Positions 46,375-59,800 of a stretch of DNA of 64,000 nucleotides are shown piece by piece. The notes under the pieces are model-generated. The model made no database searches and was not told where the DNA came from. It saw nothing but the letters and a program-made list of their open reading frames with translations. A program made the position numbers and the translations under genes. Source of the DNA: Schistosoma mansoni (Eukaryota; Platyhelminthes; Trematoda; Strigeidida; Schistosomatidae); assembly GCF_000237925.1 (NCBI RefSeq), contig NC_031495.1, positions 10,455,852 through 10,519,851 of the forward strand. Direction: 5' to 3'. Every line of letters begins with the position of its first letter. The stretch's first letter is position 1.

Positions 46375-47000
46375 ACATGTTTATTTCGACAGCATACTAG
46401 AAGCCAGAGGTACGTCTGACGATCATCTACGATAATTGAGACGATTGTCCGTGAGGCTTTAAGAACGCAAGATATTTGTCAATATTGAGAAGTGTGAATT
46501 TGTAGAGGAATCTCTATAACTCTTAGGTCACATGGTAACTTCTTAAGATATTACGCCACTTCCAGCAGAAGTTGCTGCTATCTGCGACCATTCGTTAACT
46601 GAATCACAGAAGAAATTGCGAGGATTTCTGGGGCCAGAATATTATTAAAGGTTATTTAGCTTGGACTACAACGACAGACGGGCGCCTCGCAAGGGCTTGC
46701 TCGGACGTTCAGTCTGTCTGCAGAGGTGATACAGGCATTTGGGAAAGCCAGCGAGCCCTGAACGAAAAGACTATACTAATTCGTTCATAGAGAAGAACGC
46801 CTTTAGCCAGTATGCCTGGTGCATTGAAAGTGGCAGAAGCACCAGTTTGTAAACGACACATGGAAAACATGAAGCATTAGACTTCAATCAACGTAATTAT
46901 TTTCTGAGATCTTCTAAGGGAGAAATAGAAAAGAGCCAGTCTGTCACAGTATTCTACTGTCCTGAGATAAACACACTCAAACTACAAGATATATAAGTCT
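46375..47000 (+). mobile_element. Old Ty3/gypsy pol fossil of another lineage
   Basis: RT-end blocks are legible: DDHLRQLRRLS, KIFVNIEKCEF, LLGHMVTS, PLPAEVAAI, KLRGFLG, followed by weak traces of the start of RNase H. It does not resemble the 183-kb lineage closely. It is short, heavily broken, and no LTR was found beside it. Confidence 0.65.
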
Positions 47001-48125
47001 ACGAACAACCACCAAACTGACTAGATTTGGTGAAGTCGAATGGCTAGAATACCTATCATCCAGTGAACGTTGCCAAATACATGGAGTCGTACTGAAGCAA
47101 CAAGAAGTGAGCGCAAAAATGTCCCGGTCGGTTTTTAAACGCTCATGACAAAAACATTAGAGAAATTGGTTAATGGATGTCTCTATGTGAATGAATGCCT
47201 GATCACGTGTTACAGTTTACGCACACCCTTCTTACTAGCTCAACTTTTAGTTGCTTAAATCACCTGATGACTCAGTCGCTTTCTTATACAAATGTGCTTC
47301 TTAAATCACCCTTGCTAGTATTTCTGCTCGTATTCGCCTTCTGTGCTATTGAATTTGCAGCTTGCGATGCACAAGGAAAAACCACAGTCGACGCACAGTA
47401 TTGTCTTCTGAAATTTATACACAGGTAGGAGTTATCTGGTGACCGATACCAGGACTAGTGGTATACGAAACCTTAGGAATTAAATTGAAGGTAATCCAAT
47501 ACGTACCTCACAACAGCGAGGTAATACTTCAAAACTTTGCACATGAGGAATTTTGTAAATTGCGACCGAAAGCCTCCTATGAATGCGAAAAAATCATCTG
47601 GTTAACAATAGGTCTTCACAATATTATTGTATTTTGGAGGTCGCCTAGAAGTTACAAGGTCGTGTAGGTGATGCTTGCTGTTGTTCTTGCTTAATAAGTA
47701 CAAGTCTACTTCGTAAGTTCTGAGCTGATATCACACTAAATCCACCAAACTTATAAATACGGTATACAAATTATAAGTGTATTTTCGCAACACATTATGC
47801 ATCCTCTTTAAACGATAGTCTTTTTTGGATGGTTCAAACCTTCAGAATTCTAAATGTTAAAACTCAGAATAAGGACTTAGAAACATCACTCAAAGTCTTT
47901 CAATAAGAACTAGACTGTATATTTTATGCATATGTCAGATGTCATCTCGTAACTGAGACTATGGTTCTTACCACAAAGTTTTTATTGAGATATACATAAC
48001 AATAAGTATGGTCACATGTCGACATGTCATGTCTTGATGTATATTTCTTTTCCAATGTCATAGTCTTCTAATACTCATAAAAATCAAGCGGGGAAGTTTG
48101 TGGTGCTTTGTGTTTCTAATATTAC

Positions 48126-48384
48126 CTTGCAAATTCCTTCGTACACCCAATCACATGATAGGAATATCCCATACTTTTGCAAAAGAGGGATGTATTGCGT
48201 AAGGTATTAAATGCTGCTACTGGAGAGAGCGGTGAATCTGTTGGCGTTATTACGAATATGGCTGTGGGTGGGTACCTAATATCTTTCAAATGATCGGTCA
48301 GTCTATCAGATACTGACCTCCCACCCCATTGATATCTTGTCGTATTTCTTTTGCCAGAACGAAACACCGGTATATAAAAAAAAG
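48126..48384 (-). CDS. Candidate exon of unknown family
   Basis: The frame reads FFYIPVFRSGKRNTTRYQWG, then LTDHLKDIRYPPTAIFVITP and CKSMGYSYHVIGCTKEFAR, with donor GCAAG|GTAATA. A CAG acceptor lies at 48385 but its pyrimidine tract is weak. Length and composition look coding, on the same strand as the two candidate exons further left, but nothing ties them together and I do not recognise the family. Confidence 0.4.
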
Positions 48385-48389
48385 CTGTA

Positions 48390-50660
48390 CGATATTTTAC
48401 TCACTACGTATATAATTAGACAGTATGTGTCGGGTTAATCAACCAAGGACCTTTGCTTCTCAAAATACATACACATTATTTACTACTGTGGAGATTATAC
48501 TCTGAGGAGTTTCGATTTTGTAGTTGTATTTAGGTATATTTTTAGGTGTACGGATAAGCGGGACTTGTTACGATATTTTTTGTTTCTTATTGTATTGAAT
48601 GAAGTGACTTATTAACTTCTTTACCCCCTTGTGGGTCATCACTCTAGGCTTTGACTCAGACTTCTATTGGATCAATACTTTTTATTGATAGAGACAATTA
48701 TATCTCGACATTTCATTTTTGTTCAAGTCAAAATAAATATACTATGTTAGGACTTTTACCAGATACAATAATATAATCTGCTTACTCTAGGTTGGTAAAT
48801 CAGTTCCTAGGATGCGATGTTAATCTATGAATTTAGATTAAGGTATAACCTGTAAGGGGACATCTGTGAGGCGATTAAGTAGTAAAAAATATTGTTAATC
48901 CTAATGAACACCACTTGAAGTTACCAACTTAGTTACGCTACAAGTTGTAACTCGACATTTGTGTGAACTAGACATCTTGTAGGTTTAACGGTGAGACTAA
49001 TTTATGGACGATCCTTAAGCGACACTAGAATGACCTTAAGAATGTCTACCTACTAACTAGGACTAAATGAGGGTTGTACAGTAGTGTGAAGAAATGGGGA
49101 TTATGATTTACAGTTGATGGTTAGGGTTAGAAACTAGGTTTAGAGTTTTCATCACAAACTGACATCAGCTAAAATGCCAAGACGCTATTTAGCCAGATGG
49201 ATGAATGAATTTCGCACAAGATTTCAAGACCTGTTATCCTAAGTCTGATTGGTTAGTCTATAAATTATAGTCTGACCGGATCAACTTTCTTTGTACGCTG
49301 TTCATCAACATACACCGGCAACTTAGTTATGATGAAAATGCCTACTAGAACAAGGCACTAAAATGTGCCTTGCATAAAGTAGATTAATAATAGTGCGAAT
49401 AATTAGAAAGTGGGTCAGGTCATACATCGAGTAATTAATAACTCAAGTTATCAAACTCTGAGACATTATTCGTAAAGTATGTCCAAAATAGTGTTTAAGA
49501 TAACTATTGAACTATCATCACTTGCTGAACACACATTGACAACCTTGGTATTACATTTATTGTGTTGTCACTGAGTCTAAGCAACCTTACACAGTGTTAG
49601 TCAAACACAGTTGCTGAATATCCTTAACGAGAAGACTTCGGGTTTCACAGGTATTAAGAAACTGCTCACTCATAAATTGTACTCGTCCAAAATGAGGCGG
49701 ATATAGGCAGTCTTTATCTTCCTCTCGATCTTGAATTCCAGTATCTTTTCAAACATACCTGTCCTCTCGTTCATTTCGAACCACTTTCCTAACGTTTAGT
49801 CTTCCTTTTTACCATTGCTGATACGTTATTTCGATCTCTTTATTTTCATCTTGTCACGCTAATCTTGTATATGACTTGGGCTAAACACATTTGTGCCAGG
49901 CTCTATAATGATGATTTCTATCGGCCTATCCAATAAATTGAAGGGTACCATGTTGTCAACTAGAAAACATAACCATTATTAATTTATGATACGTTTGGCA
50001 GTGTTCCAGGATTTGAAGAAGGTAAAGATATGGTTAGTACATCCTGGAACTGAACAAAAAAAGGCCTGTTCTCCTCAAATCAGTCTTTCACGATTCGATT
50101 GATAAACAGACCCAAAGGCTATTAATACCTACAACTGACTCGGATTTGTTCGTAAACGAATCTAGAATACTGCAGCTAAGACACTTTTCTGATTAAATAT
50201 GCCTTTAACGTTGAGTGTGCTCTAAGTATGTACTAAGGCGCTTTCCTAAGGTGGTGAGCTAATGATAAGCTTAGATCTTTTCCTTTGGTCTCATTGTAAA
50301 ATAGGGGGCTATTTTAATCTAACATTTTGCATCTGAAATAATAACTTTGTTACCGACGGATCTTGTTTCTTTTTGTCTACTTAAGACTATTATTCTCTGA
50401 GACCTATGCGAGAAGGTTTACAGAACACAAACAAATAAACTCTGGTTGGAATTCTGCTTTATTCATCTAACCATCAAAAGTGGGAGAATTGATATTAGCC
50501 CTGTTGATGAATGCTCCACAACAATATTTCTCTGTAAGAGGTAACAAGTCAGCTGATTGATTATACTTATCACTGGAGACTACCTCAATGTGGTTTGTAT
50601 GTGTGAAAAATGTATGAAAGTATTCAGAGAGAAGAGTTGTTTGCTATTTGTTCAATTTTT
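48390..50660. other. No gene seen
   Basis: AT-rich. The 5' exons of the GCN2-like gene, including its start codon, should lie here or further left but I could not place them. Confidence 0.4.
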
Positions 50661-50737
50661 CCAGATTTGATAACTTCGGTCAATGGAATCAAGAAATTGC
50701 ATGTAATGTGTTTTTGAGCTCTCTTCGTATTATATAG

Positions 50738-50880
50738 ATACCTGTTGATTCTGTTCGTGATCTCGATAAAGCGAATTTCCCTGTACAAGTCAGTTTAAAG
50801 ATCAGTTCGATCATACGTCCAAGCGGATTAAAGAAAGTGGTGATCATCCATTTGTCTTGTAGTCCTACATATCCTGAAAC
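50738..50880 (+). CDS. EIF2AK4: GCN2-like exon: RWD core
   Basis: 47 codons plus two bases, from acceptor TTATATAG to donor GTGAGT. It encodes IPVDSVRDLDKANFPVQVSL, then KKVVIIHLSCSPTYPE. The aromatic-proline turn PTYP is the RWD signature. Confidence 0.8.
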
Positions 50881-53800
50881 GTGAGTAGTGGCATATAGTT
50901 TGTAAAACTGTTAGATTTAGCAAGGTTTCTACAAATAATTGTTTTTTCTTTTTTAAAAGGATTTGACTCATGAATGTGGTTTTTACTTCACATTAGGAAA
51001 TTTATAGAATATTACCTCGAGATAGTTTCGCTCGTAGTTTGTGAACAGTGTAGTTGTGATCTAGTCCTCCATATCTTTCCAAGCTCTACACAGAATTTAG
51101 CTGTACTTCTGTTCGTTATGAATATAAATTACTCATTAATAATTGTAGATGTTATATAGAACCTGATCTTTTACCATAACTACGAAGTGTTTATATAATC
51201 TGTTTCTCATACAGGTAATGTGCTTAAAACTATGTATTTTGGCTACTTTGTTGTACAAACTCGGCATTAAAATAGTACATCGTAAATCCAAGAACTTAAG
51301 CAACAAGCTTTGTCATAAATACATGACAGTGATCTGTAACATAGGAGGGTTCGTGACTTCGTCTATTTTCTCACTTCGGTTGTCACAAAATTTGGTATCT
51401 TTCTCGATAACCTTATGATAACTAAGTACATGATTCCGCCAGATGAATTCGCGAAAACTCAAAGGATAGTTCTTTGGTCGCTCGTGTGTATGCTTAAAGC
51501 CCGTAGTTAGGTAGGATTTATCACACGACAGAAAAATCCACCTTATAAAGTACCATCAGAAAATTAACATAAAAGATAATGGAAGGTTTACCTGGGACTA
51601 GTTAGACTAAGCGACATCTGTTGTTAGGTGGAATTATATGACCTACCATTTTTAGTCTAAGTGAAGTGGAATATGGGTTGAATGTGGAAAATATTTTCTT
51701 GTGTTAGAAAGTATGTAAATGTTTTAATTAAAACAATTTTTCTCTTTAATACATTAAAACTGGAACTCTCCAAACTAAAAATTCAAGTTCAAAATCTATC
51801 ATACCTATAGAAATCTGGATAGCCGTATTTTATCATTTTTTCACAATCATTTGGGTCTACGTTCTGGTACATGAAACTGTGGTCTTGGTTATAACGTAGC
51901 ACTTGATATAAGCGTTTGTCAGCTTTATTCACCTAGTTACCACACTCAGCAAGATTAGGAGAAAACCTAGTATGTTTAACCCCAAGATTACTTACTTCGT
52001 GCTCCCAATATACGCTGGTGATTGCTCGGCGAAACCTGTAGCCAAATACTCCCTACCCATCTATTCCTTCTCTTTCCATAGGACATTATTTACAGTTGTA
52101 CAGCAATACAAAGCTAGCCACTAAGGACTGTACTCGTCCTTTGTTTGGAAGATAAATATTTCACTGACTCCTTAGGTGACCAAAGTTGGCTAAAGCCCAA
52201 TGCCCTTTTTGTATCCATCCCATGGTTTCAACAGCTGCCGACTTCATAGGGTTGATGAGACTTCCAAGATAAATAAAGTGGTTAAGACACTCAACTATTT
52301 CACTCCTTATTGTTAGAATAGACTTTGACGCAAACATTGGAAGTCTATGGGATCATGTGGGAAACATGCTGTTAAACCCTGACGTTTTCTAGCCCGTCTT
52401 TTACTGTGTAGAATGATAGCGTTACTGGAGATGTTGGTTATCTACAGAGAACTTCTTACTACTGTCACGCTCCAGCCGTATTACTTTATCCTTACAACTT
52501 AAACTTTGAAGCCCTCAGTCTTTTTGGGTTCGAAGGACCTCATTCAATAAATGTTTTAGCTATTATGCCTCGATTTAGCAATAGATGGGCTTGGCTACCT
52601 CTTCGAGGTAGCAGCTACAGTAGGAAAACTTGTAAAGGATTTGAATTACATTTTTATTTCTTGCCATATGTGGCTGTTAACTGTCAACAGCCCGTATTAC
52701 ACTGCACTTCCCCAAAATACTGCTTCTACGTTTTGCAGCTGCTTCCTATATCACGAGTAGCATTTTCAGTTTATTGGTAATCAATTTATGTTTATGAACT
52801 TTTAGCTCTTTCATATGTTATTTATATAACTAGAAGCTCACAATCCATCTTCCTATTGAAAAGAAATTTTAATATATTCTATTCCCCTACAGACTTCTCA
52901 ACTTCCGTATCAAAGGAGACAAACGAGTCACCAAAGCACAAATAAGTGTTCTTCATGATGTTCTTAAGCAGTTGACTGAAACAATGAGAGGTCAGGTAAT
53001 CTAACATGATTATGAAATTTTCACCATTTACCTACAATCAGTTTAGTTAGGATTGACATCGATTTTTGTATCCGTGTTCTTGATTCACCTTTTAGAAAAT
53101 ACATTGTTGAAATCATGAGTCAATTGAGGCTAGACCACCATGGAAAACGTGGAGGCACTGGACGGCCGTTTCGTCCTATTGTGGTTAAGTGATCTGGCCC
53201 GAGACTGGTAGGTCCTGGGTTCGAATCTCACGAGGCGAGGTCGTGGATGCGCACTGCTGAGGAGTCCCACAGTAGGACGAAACGGCCATCCAGTGCTTCC
53301 AGGTTTTCCATGGTGGTCTAGCTTCAATTGACTCATGATTTCAACTAAGAAAAATACTGAAATCTCCACAAAACCCCTTTCAGAGAATACATTGTTATGA
53401 TACATATTATCGTGAATTTTGAAATTTATTCTTTTTTTCGGAATTTATGGAGATATCAAATAACCTTTCACAAACAGACTTTTTACTAAGGGTCTTTTGT
53501 ATTCACTCCATAATCACCTATCTTATATAGCGTTAATTAGTTTACTTAGACACCTCACTTTTAGCCACTGACTGCTAATTCTCAATCCTGTATGAAATTA
53601 CTAGTAATGTGAGTGGGCAAACGTGCATAGACATAGTTACTTTACATGTGATACTTTTTTTGGCATTAGTTTTGGACTACGTTTTCATTCGTTATCCTTT
53701 GATTGTCTTTCGCTGATATCGTTGCTTACTTTGCGATCCACCTATTTTCACTACATATCACTGTTCGATAACCTCAAACAAGTCTATGTTTGCTTATGAA

Positions 53801-56800
53801 ACTTCTACAGAAAAAAGAATGATATGGTTAATTGTGTCATTAACACAACTAAGTAGATGTATTATGTATGTATATCCGTTTCATTACTATCATTCATTTT
53901 CGCCAAACAAGACTGACCAATAATTCATAGCATTCCTAATAGTATCTTATCGTTAAGTCTTCAGTATTATTATTATTGTCATCTAGTAGAGGTTTTTAGT
54001 CACGTGCACTTAACAGAGTAAGCGAAATAACTGACTATTTGGCCGTTGTTCCAACCGGATTTTGTCGTTTTCATATTTTTATTTACACAAAGAGTCAGTC
54101 ATTAATATTTCTAGATTTTTAGTATTTTGAACTAATAAATTATAAAGAGATTACCTTGTGTTTCCAACCTTAAGAAATCAACAAAGTTCAAAAGCCCAAT
54201 ATTCCTTTCACGTAATTCTATATCTACAAGATGTATTTCATTACTATTTTTCGGATTTGTTCAACATATGAATGGTGATTGTGTATCCAGCTACCTGTTG
54301 TTAAACCCATTATTTCTTTTTAGTACAACTAAGTGTTGATTGTCTCCTAAGAATTTCACAGTATGATAATAGGTTTCTTTTGACATACGTGGTTTCTCAA
54401 AGTTTTTTTTCTTAAAAGCTTGCTCTTAATTTTCTTATCTCCAAAGATGGTGATAGTTTGAGGCGATTGAATGAGAGTTTTCTTCAGGAAACGATGTCTT
54501 GACGCACTGGTTATTTTTAAATATTACCATTGGGTTCTACTTGGATGGTTCAATAGAAATGTGATAGGTATATATAAGCGTCCCGAGTTCTATGCATTGT
54601 GAGCTTGCAAATATGCTTTTCTCACATGTTGAAAATAAAAATTAAAGCATGTTCATTGTTTCATGGTTTTTGTAATTTTTCCGCCTAATTTGCACTGTGA
54701 TAATAACTGTTCGTTCTATATCACAAAGTTCTCATATAAAGGAAGATTAAAGTACACAGTTCATTTATGTTTTAAAACTGTAATTAATTTACTTTTAATG
54801 TTTCTTATTTTTTTTTAAATAATTACTAGATATGCATGAAAGAGCTAATCGAAGCTAGTCACGATTTCTTAAAGTCATTGTCCACACCCATCGTTGATTG
54901 TCAAACACAACAAGATCTCAATTTAAGGAATGATGATAATCTAGTATCTAAGTTAAAAATGGTAAAAAGAGAAGTAAGTTTTTTTGTTCAAGTATAAATC
55001 TGTTTGTTTATTTAGTCCTTAAAATTTGTACGTTTCTCATAAGTATTCAACGGTGGCTATGTGCATATATGAAATCAGTCAGTCAGTTACAACGTAGAAC
55101 TTCGTACGTACGTACATCAGTTCAAGTTGCCATACCACATTATCACAGAGATGCGGTTGTCGATTCAAATCCCATAGTGGTAGAAGTAGTAAGAGTATAA
55201 GCAGTGATCCGAAAGATTAGGGTTTGAAGATGTTATTGAAGGAGTGTAATACAGTGAAATAAATTAAGAAAGAGAAAGAGGATAGTAACATGAAGAATTC
55301 AGAAGATTAGAATTTGGCAGAACATAAAGAGTGGATGCACCTGCGCCATTGCAAACGATTTTGAGCCATGTCATTCAAGGTCTCTAACCATCGATTGCTA
55401 TCATCTCGTGGATCCCAACCAGGTAGTCTACACCTACCAACATGGCTTAGTCCACTTGTCAGTGACTTCATGGATTGGTGCCACGTTTTGGTTTGGCCGC
55501 CCCTAGCTTTCTTCCAACTTAATTCTACTCCATAAAACATTGCACGTCGGGGCAGTCGGTGGTTGGGCATACGTAACACGTGTCCCAGCCATCTCAACTG
55601 ATGAAGTTTCACTACTTCATCAATCGATTTGCCATCCTTACCTAGTACCCGTTTCCTGACAACTGCATTACTTACCCGGTGTTCCCAGGATATGCGAGCA
55701 ATGCTTCGAATACACCTATAATCGAATACTAGCAGCCTACGAATATCCTCTACTCTTATCGGCCATGTTTCACTACCATAAAGTAGGACGGAACGAAATG
55801 CTGCTAGACGGATATTTCGTTTACACCGTAAATGACGCAAGTTGGCGAAAGCTAGTCAAGCCTTCTATATCCGTGCTGAGATTTCGTCACACACCAGACC
55901 ACAAGGGCTAGTGAGACTCCCAAGATAAGTGAAGCTGTCAACACGCTGAAGTACTTCACTCCCTATCATTAGTTCAGGTGTCGATGCAACCCAATCTTGA
56001 AGTAACATTTTGCACTTCGAGGGAGAGAATCGCATCCCGAACATGCCTGCATAGTTGCTTATAGCGGTCAGAAGACTCTGCATATTGTCAGCGTCTTCAC
56101 CAAATAAAGCTATGTCGTCGGGGTATTCTAAGTCAACAAGTGAGCCTCCCAGTAAAAGTTCAACTCCTGGAGATTGAGATAATGAAAGTGTAATCTCTAA
56201 GAGCATGTCAATGACAAAGTTAAACAAGAATGGGGAGAGTGGGCAGCCCTGACGAACACCACTTGAGGTAACCAATTCTAATGACAGTTCGCCATATGCT
56301 CTAACTCGACCAGTTGTGTTCGAGTATAAGGCCTTTATGAGGTTAATGTACTTCTTTGGTACTCCTTTCAGTGACAAACACTGCCATCGAACCTCACGAT
56401 CAACGGAGTCAAATGCCGCCTTAAGGTCAAGAAATACTACTATTGTGGGACGTCTAAATGTGTGTCTTTGTTCTAGGACCTGACGTAGAGTGAATATCTG
56501 GTCTATACAACCACGTCCAGGTTGAAAACCAGCCTGGTTTTCTCTAGTCTGCTCTTCACAAGCTTAGGTTAGGCGTCCAAGTATTATTGAAGCTAACATT
56601 TTAGACACTATATTCGTCAAACTAATCCCTCTGTGATCGTCACAAGAGGACTTTTGTCCTTTCTTATAGACTGGCACAATCAGTGATTGGGACCAGTCAG
56701 ATGGAATTACGTCCAGTTTCCAGATTCTACCTTAGACCTCAGTCAATCTTGCTGCTAGTACTGGACCAGCATCCTTAAAAATCTCAGGAGTAAACCTGTC

Positions 56801-59800
56801 AGGGCCTGCGGTTCCCTCTCGTTCCAGATTTCCTATAGCTTTTTCAACCTCGTAGAGAGTTGGAGGACTTACATCAATTTTCCATTCGGGACGACTGGGG
56901 ATCGTGGGTAACTGAAGTGTGGCTGAAGGCCAGTTGAACTGATCCCTAAAGTGTTCTACCCATCGTTCCCATCTTTATCTAAGATAGTTTCGCTGATATT
57001 TGGGTTCCTAATACCGGTTTCTTTAATAAGTCTGAATAGCTGTCTGCTGTTACCTATTGCTGCTGCCTTTTCCATCTCTCTTGCTTTCGCTACCCACCAC
57101 TGTTCACGATCATTGCGTAGGCTTCTTATTAGCCTGCGATTAATAATTATTGTCATTTATTCAACTGTGAATGAAATTTCTAGTCTTTTACATCAGGTTC
57201 TATGTCGAATGATAGATTAAAGTATTATTATTCACAATGGGAGTGCACTATTTTCACGCATTCTATCATATACCTCGATTTTATCTGAGACTAAAACGAT
57301 GATCGAGCGCAACTGACACAAGACGAACTCAGAAAATCCCTCCTCCTACAAATAGTACCTCATCAAGAACTTTCTCAGGTGTAGTCAGTCAATCCAATAC
57401 ATTTTTACCCGAAACGCTTCTTATGAGATTTAATTTATTATCTCATCTTTTATGACAGGCGTTTCATCTAATGTATTTTTTAAAATTAAAATTCACCACT
57501 TTTATTTTGAATATTTTCTCTAGCCTTACTAGCGAGGAACTCAAGTCGGATTTATTTGTTTTGACAAAATATCGCATCCTTTAGATTATTTTTTCCCAAA
57601 TAAACTTCTTTTTGGTAATCATTCAGATTATTTTGTGGATGTTTACCTTTCAGATTGAATACATTGATGAGGCTATTCAGTGGCGTTTGTCATTAAATGA
57701 CGTAAGATTAATTTTATTATTCATTTATCAAGTGTAGTGTTTTAAAAATGAGACTCTTTATGTAGATCGTAGTTTCAGAAAAATAGGTGTTATGAAACAA
57801 CTAAGTACAGGTTCTTATTTCTTCATCTTGTAGGGATGCATCTGGTATTTTTTTCTTGACATTCTTTTGAAACTATTTTGTTTTGAAATGATAAGGGCTT
57901 AGTACTAAATATTGAATCTAACAGTAGATTGTGCAAAAAAACATTTACTTTATCGATCCAGTTCCCCTTTAGAGGCGGGGTTAACTAGTAATAAAGTATC
58001 GAATTAACCTACCCATAGTTCTAGGACTCAATTTTCACTTCATCTACGGACTATTTAATGTTGTGCCCAATATATGAACAAAGATTTTTCTTTCCAACCA
58101 ATCATTTTCAGGTTTTAAAATGATTCATCAAAACTGATAATCTAAAAAGTGGCCAAGTTTTAGTCAAAGTACGAGTGGCTATCAGGACTCAGTGGCCGAG
58201 TGGATAACGCGATGGCGTTTGAAGCGAAAGTTACTGGGTTCGAGTCCCAGAGTGAACATCAACTCTGAGATGCAGGTACATCCAGCTGACGAGTCCCAAA
58301 TGAGACGAAACGCGCGTCCTGGATTCCATTGCTAGCCATTATTCATCTTTGCTTACCATGCTTGTGAATTTAGGCTATATCGAGGCAATACGCACAGTAT
58401 GCACTTATGCCAATTAGAGACTGACCAGTTGCAGTCCTAAAACATCAATAGGAATATTCAAACAAACAATACTAAGTGAATTTAAGTCAAAGTACATTGT
58501 TTAAAATTACAGCATGTAAATTTAAGATTGTTTGTACAATGAAATAAACTTGTTAGTGTTGGGATGACTACTATGCAATGTTAACTCGAATAAGCTTACA
58601 CGTCAAATGGAATTGTGGAATTAATGATCAGAATAAATATGGGTCAAATTTTGGGAAACTAAAAAGTATCATTCTATCTAATATTACAAAATACAGCTTA
58701 AATCCTTGCACATAATTATGTGATTACTTAAATGTATTTTTGTTTCCTGATTCGGATGATAAAGTTTCTCTCTACTGAATGAACTTAAGGTTTGTGGCTC
58801 ATAGCTTGTAGTTATAATCTGACCGATGCTAGTTGGTTCTGTATGATTGTATCATACAGAATGAATAATTGCAGTACCGTTAAGAAAGCATCCAATGTCT
58901 AGTAAATTTGTTAAAACATATATTATTGAAAAATACAAATGTGTAGTTGTTAAAATACCGCATTGAACTATACTGACACTGGTCCACTCTGTTTACCTAT
59001 ATGGAAAATCGAAATCTAATAGTATTATGCTTAGAATATATTGGTCGTCAAAATTGATAATGAAATCTTAGATGATGTTCGGTGCATTAATTGTTATTTA
59101 TGAATTTCATGCTATTGGTTTCCTTTATGAATTTTAATTAAGCCAAAACAACAAGGAATCCATATTATTATGTCTCACTTGTTATTTTAACTTGTACATT
59201 GATATGACGTGATTAGTCTCAATAAGGTATTAACGTATCATCGTAATACACGTGTAAGAGAGGAAAATATTGTAAACCATCAGTTATATCAAAATCTGTT
59301 GATTTAATTAAAATTTGAATGACGTAAATGTGTATATAGTTTCTTAATGAAAGGTAAATTTCTCCTGTTTGGTTCTTCTAAAACCTTTAGCGTTTACTGT
59401 TTACAAATGACTTCAATCACCAAGTTAAATATTTTATGAGTAATATATTTCACTGCATTTTAACCTCCGGATACTTTCTTCTCGTCGTCCATTACATTAT
59501 TAAAATATAATTAGAAAAATACACAAAAATATTTTGCGCGTTAAATTGCTCTTTGTACATGTTTATTTTTATTGACTATTTATTTATTTTATTTGAACAC
59601 ATAAATATTGGTACAAGAGAGCACCAGATACATATGCGCCACACAAATCAAATGAGATTTGTGTGAGGGCTGTGATACTGCACAGGTGTCCAAACTGAAG
59701 CAGGTGGTTTTTCTTAGAGGGCCACACCCGGAGCCTTTGACCTAAAGGTCTGATCCACAAGGCAGTGGAGAGTCGTAAGGAGATGCAGTCTCATGGTAGC

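Noticed and set aside
47195-47667. Two plus-strand open frames with a hydrophobic stretch
   Set aside because: They follow a decayed gypsy fossil, have no splice or family support, and look like chance frames.
53190-53250. tRNA-like gene with GGGTTCGAATC B box
   Set aside because: No acceptor stem pairing; it is the centre of the palindromic SINE.
55100-55125. ACGT-rich palindromic run as a regulatory site
   Set aside because: A short (GTAC)n run at the 3' end of the LINE; most likely simple repeat.
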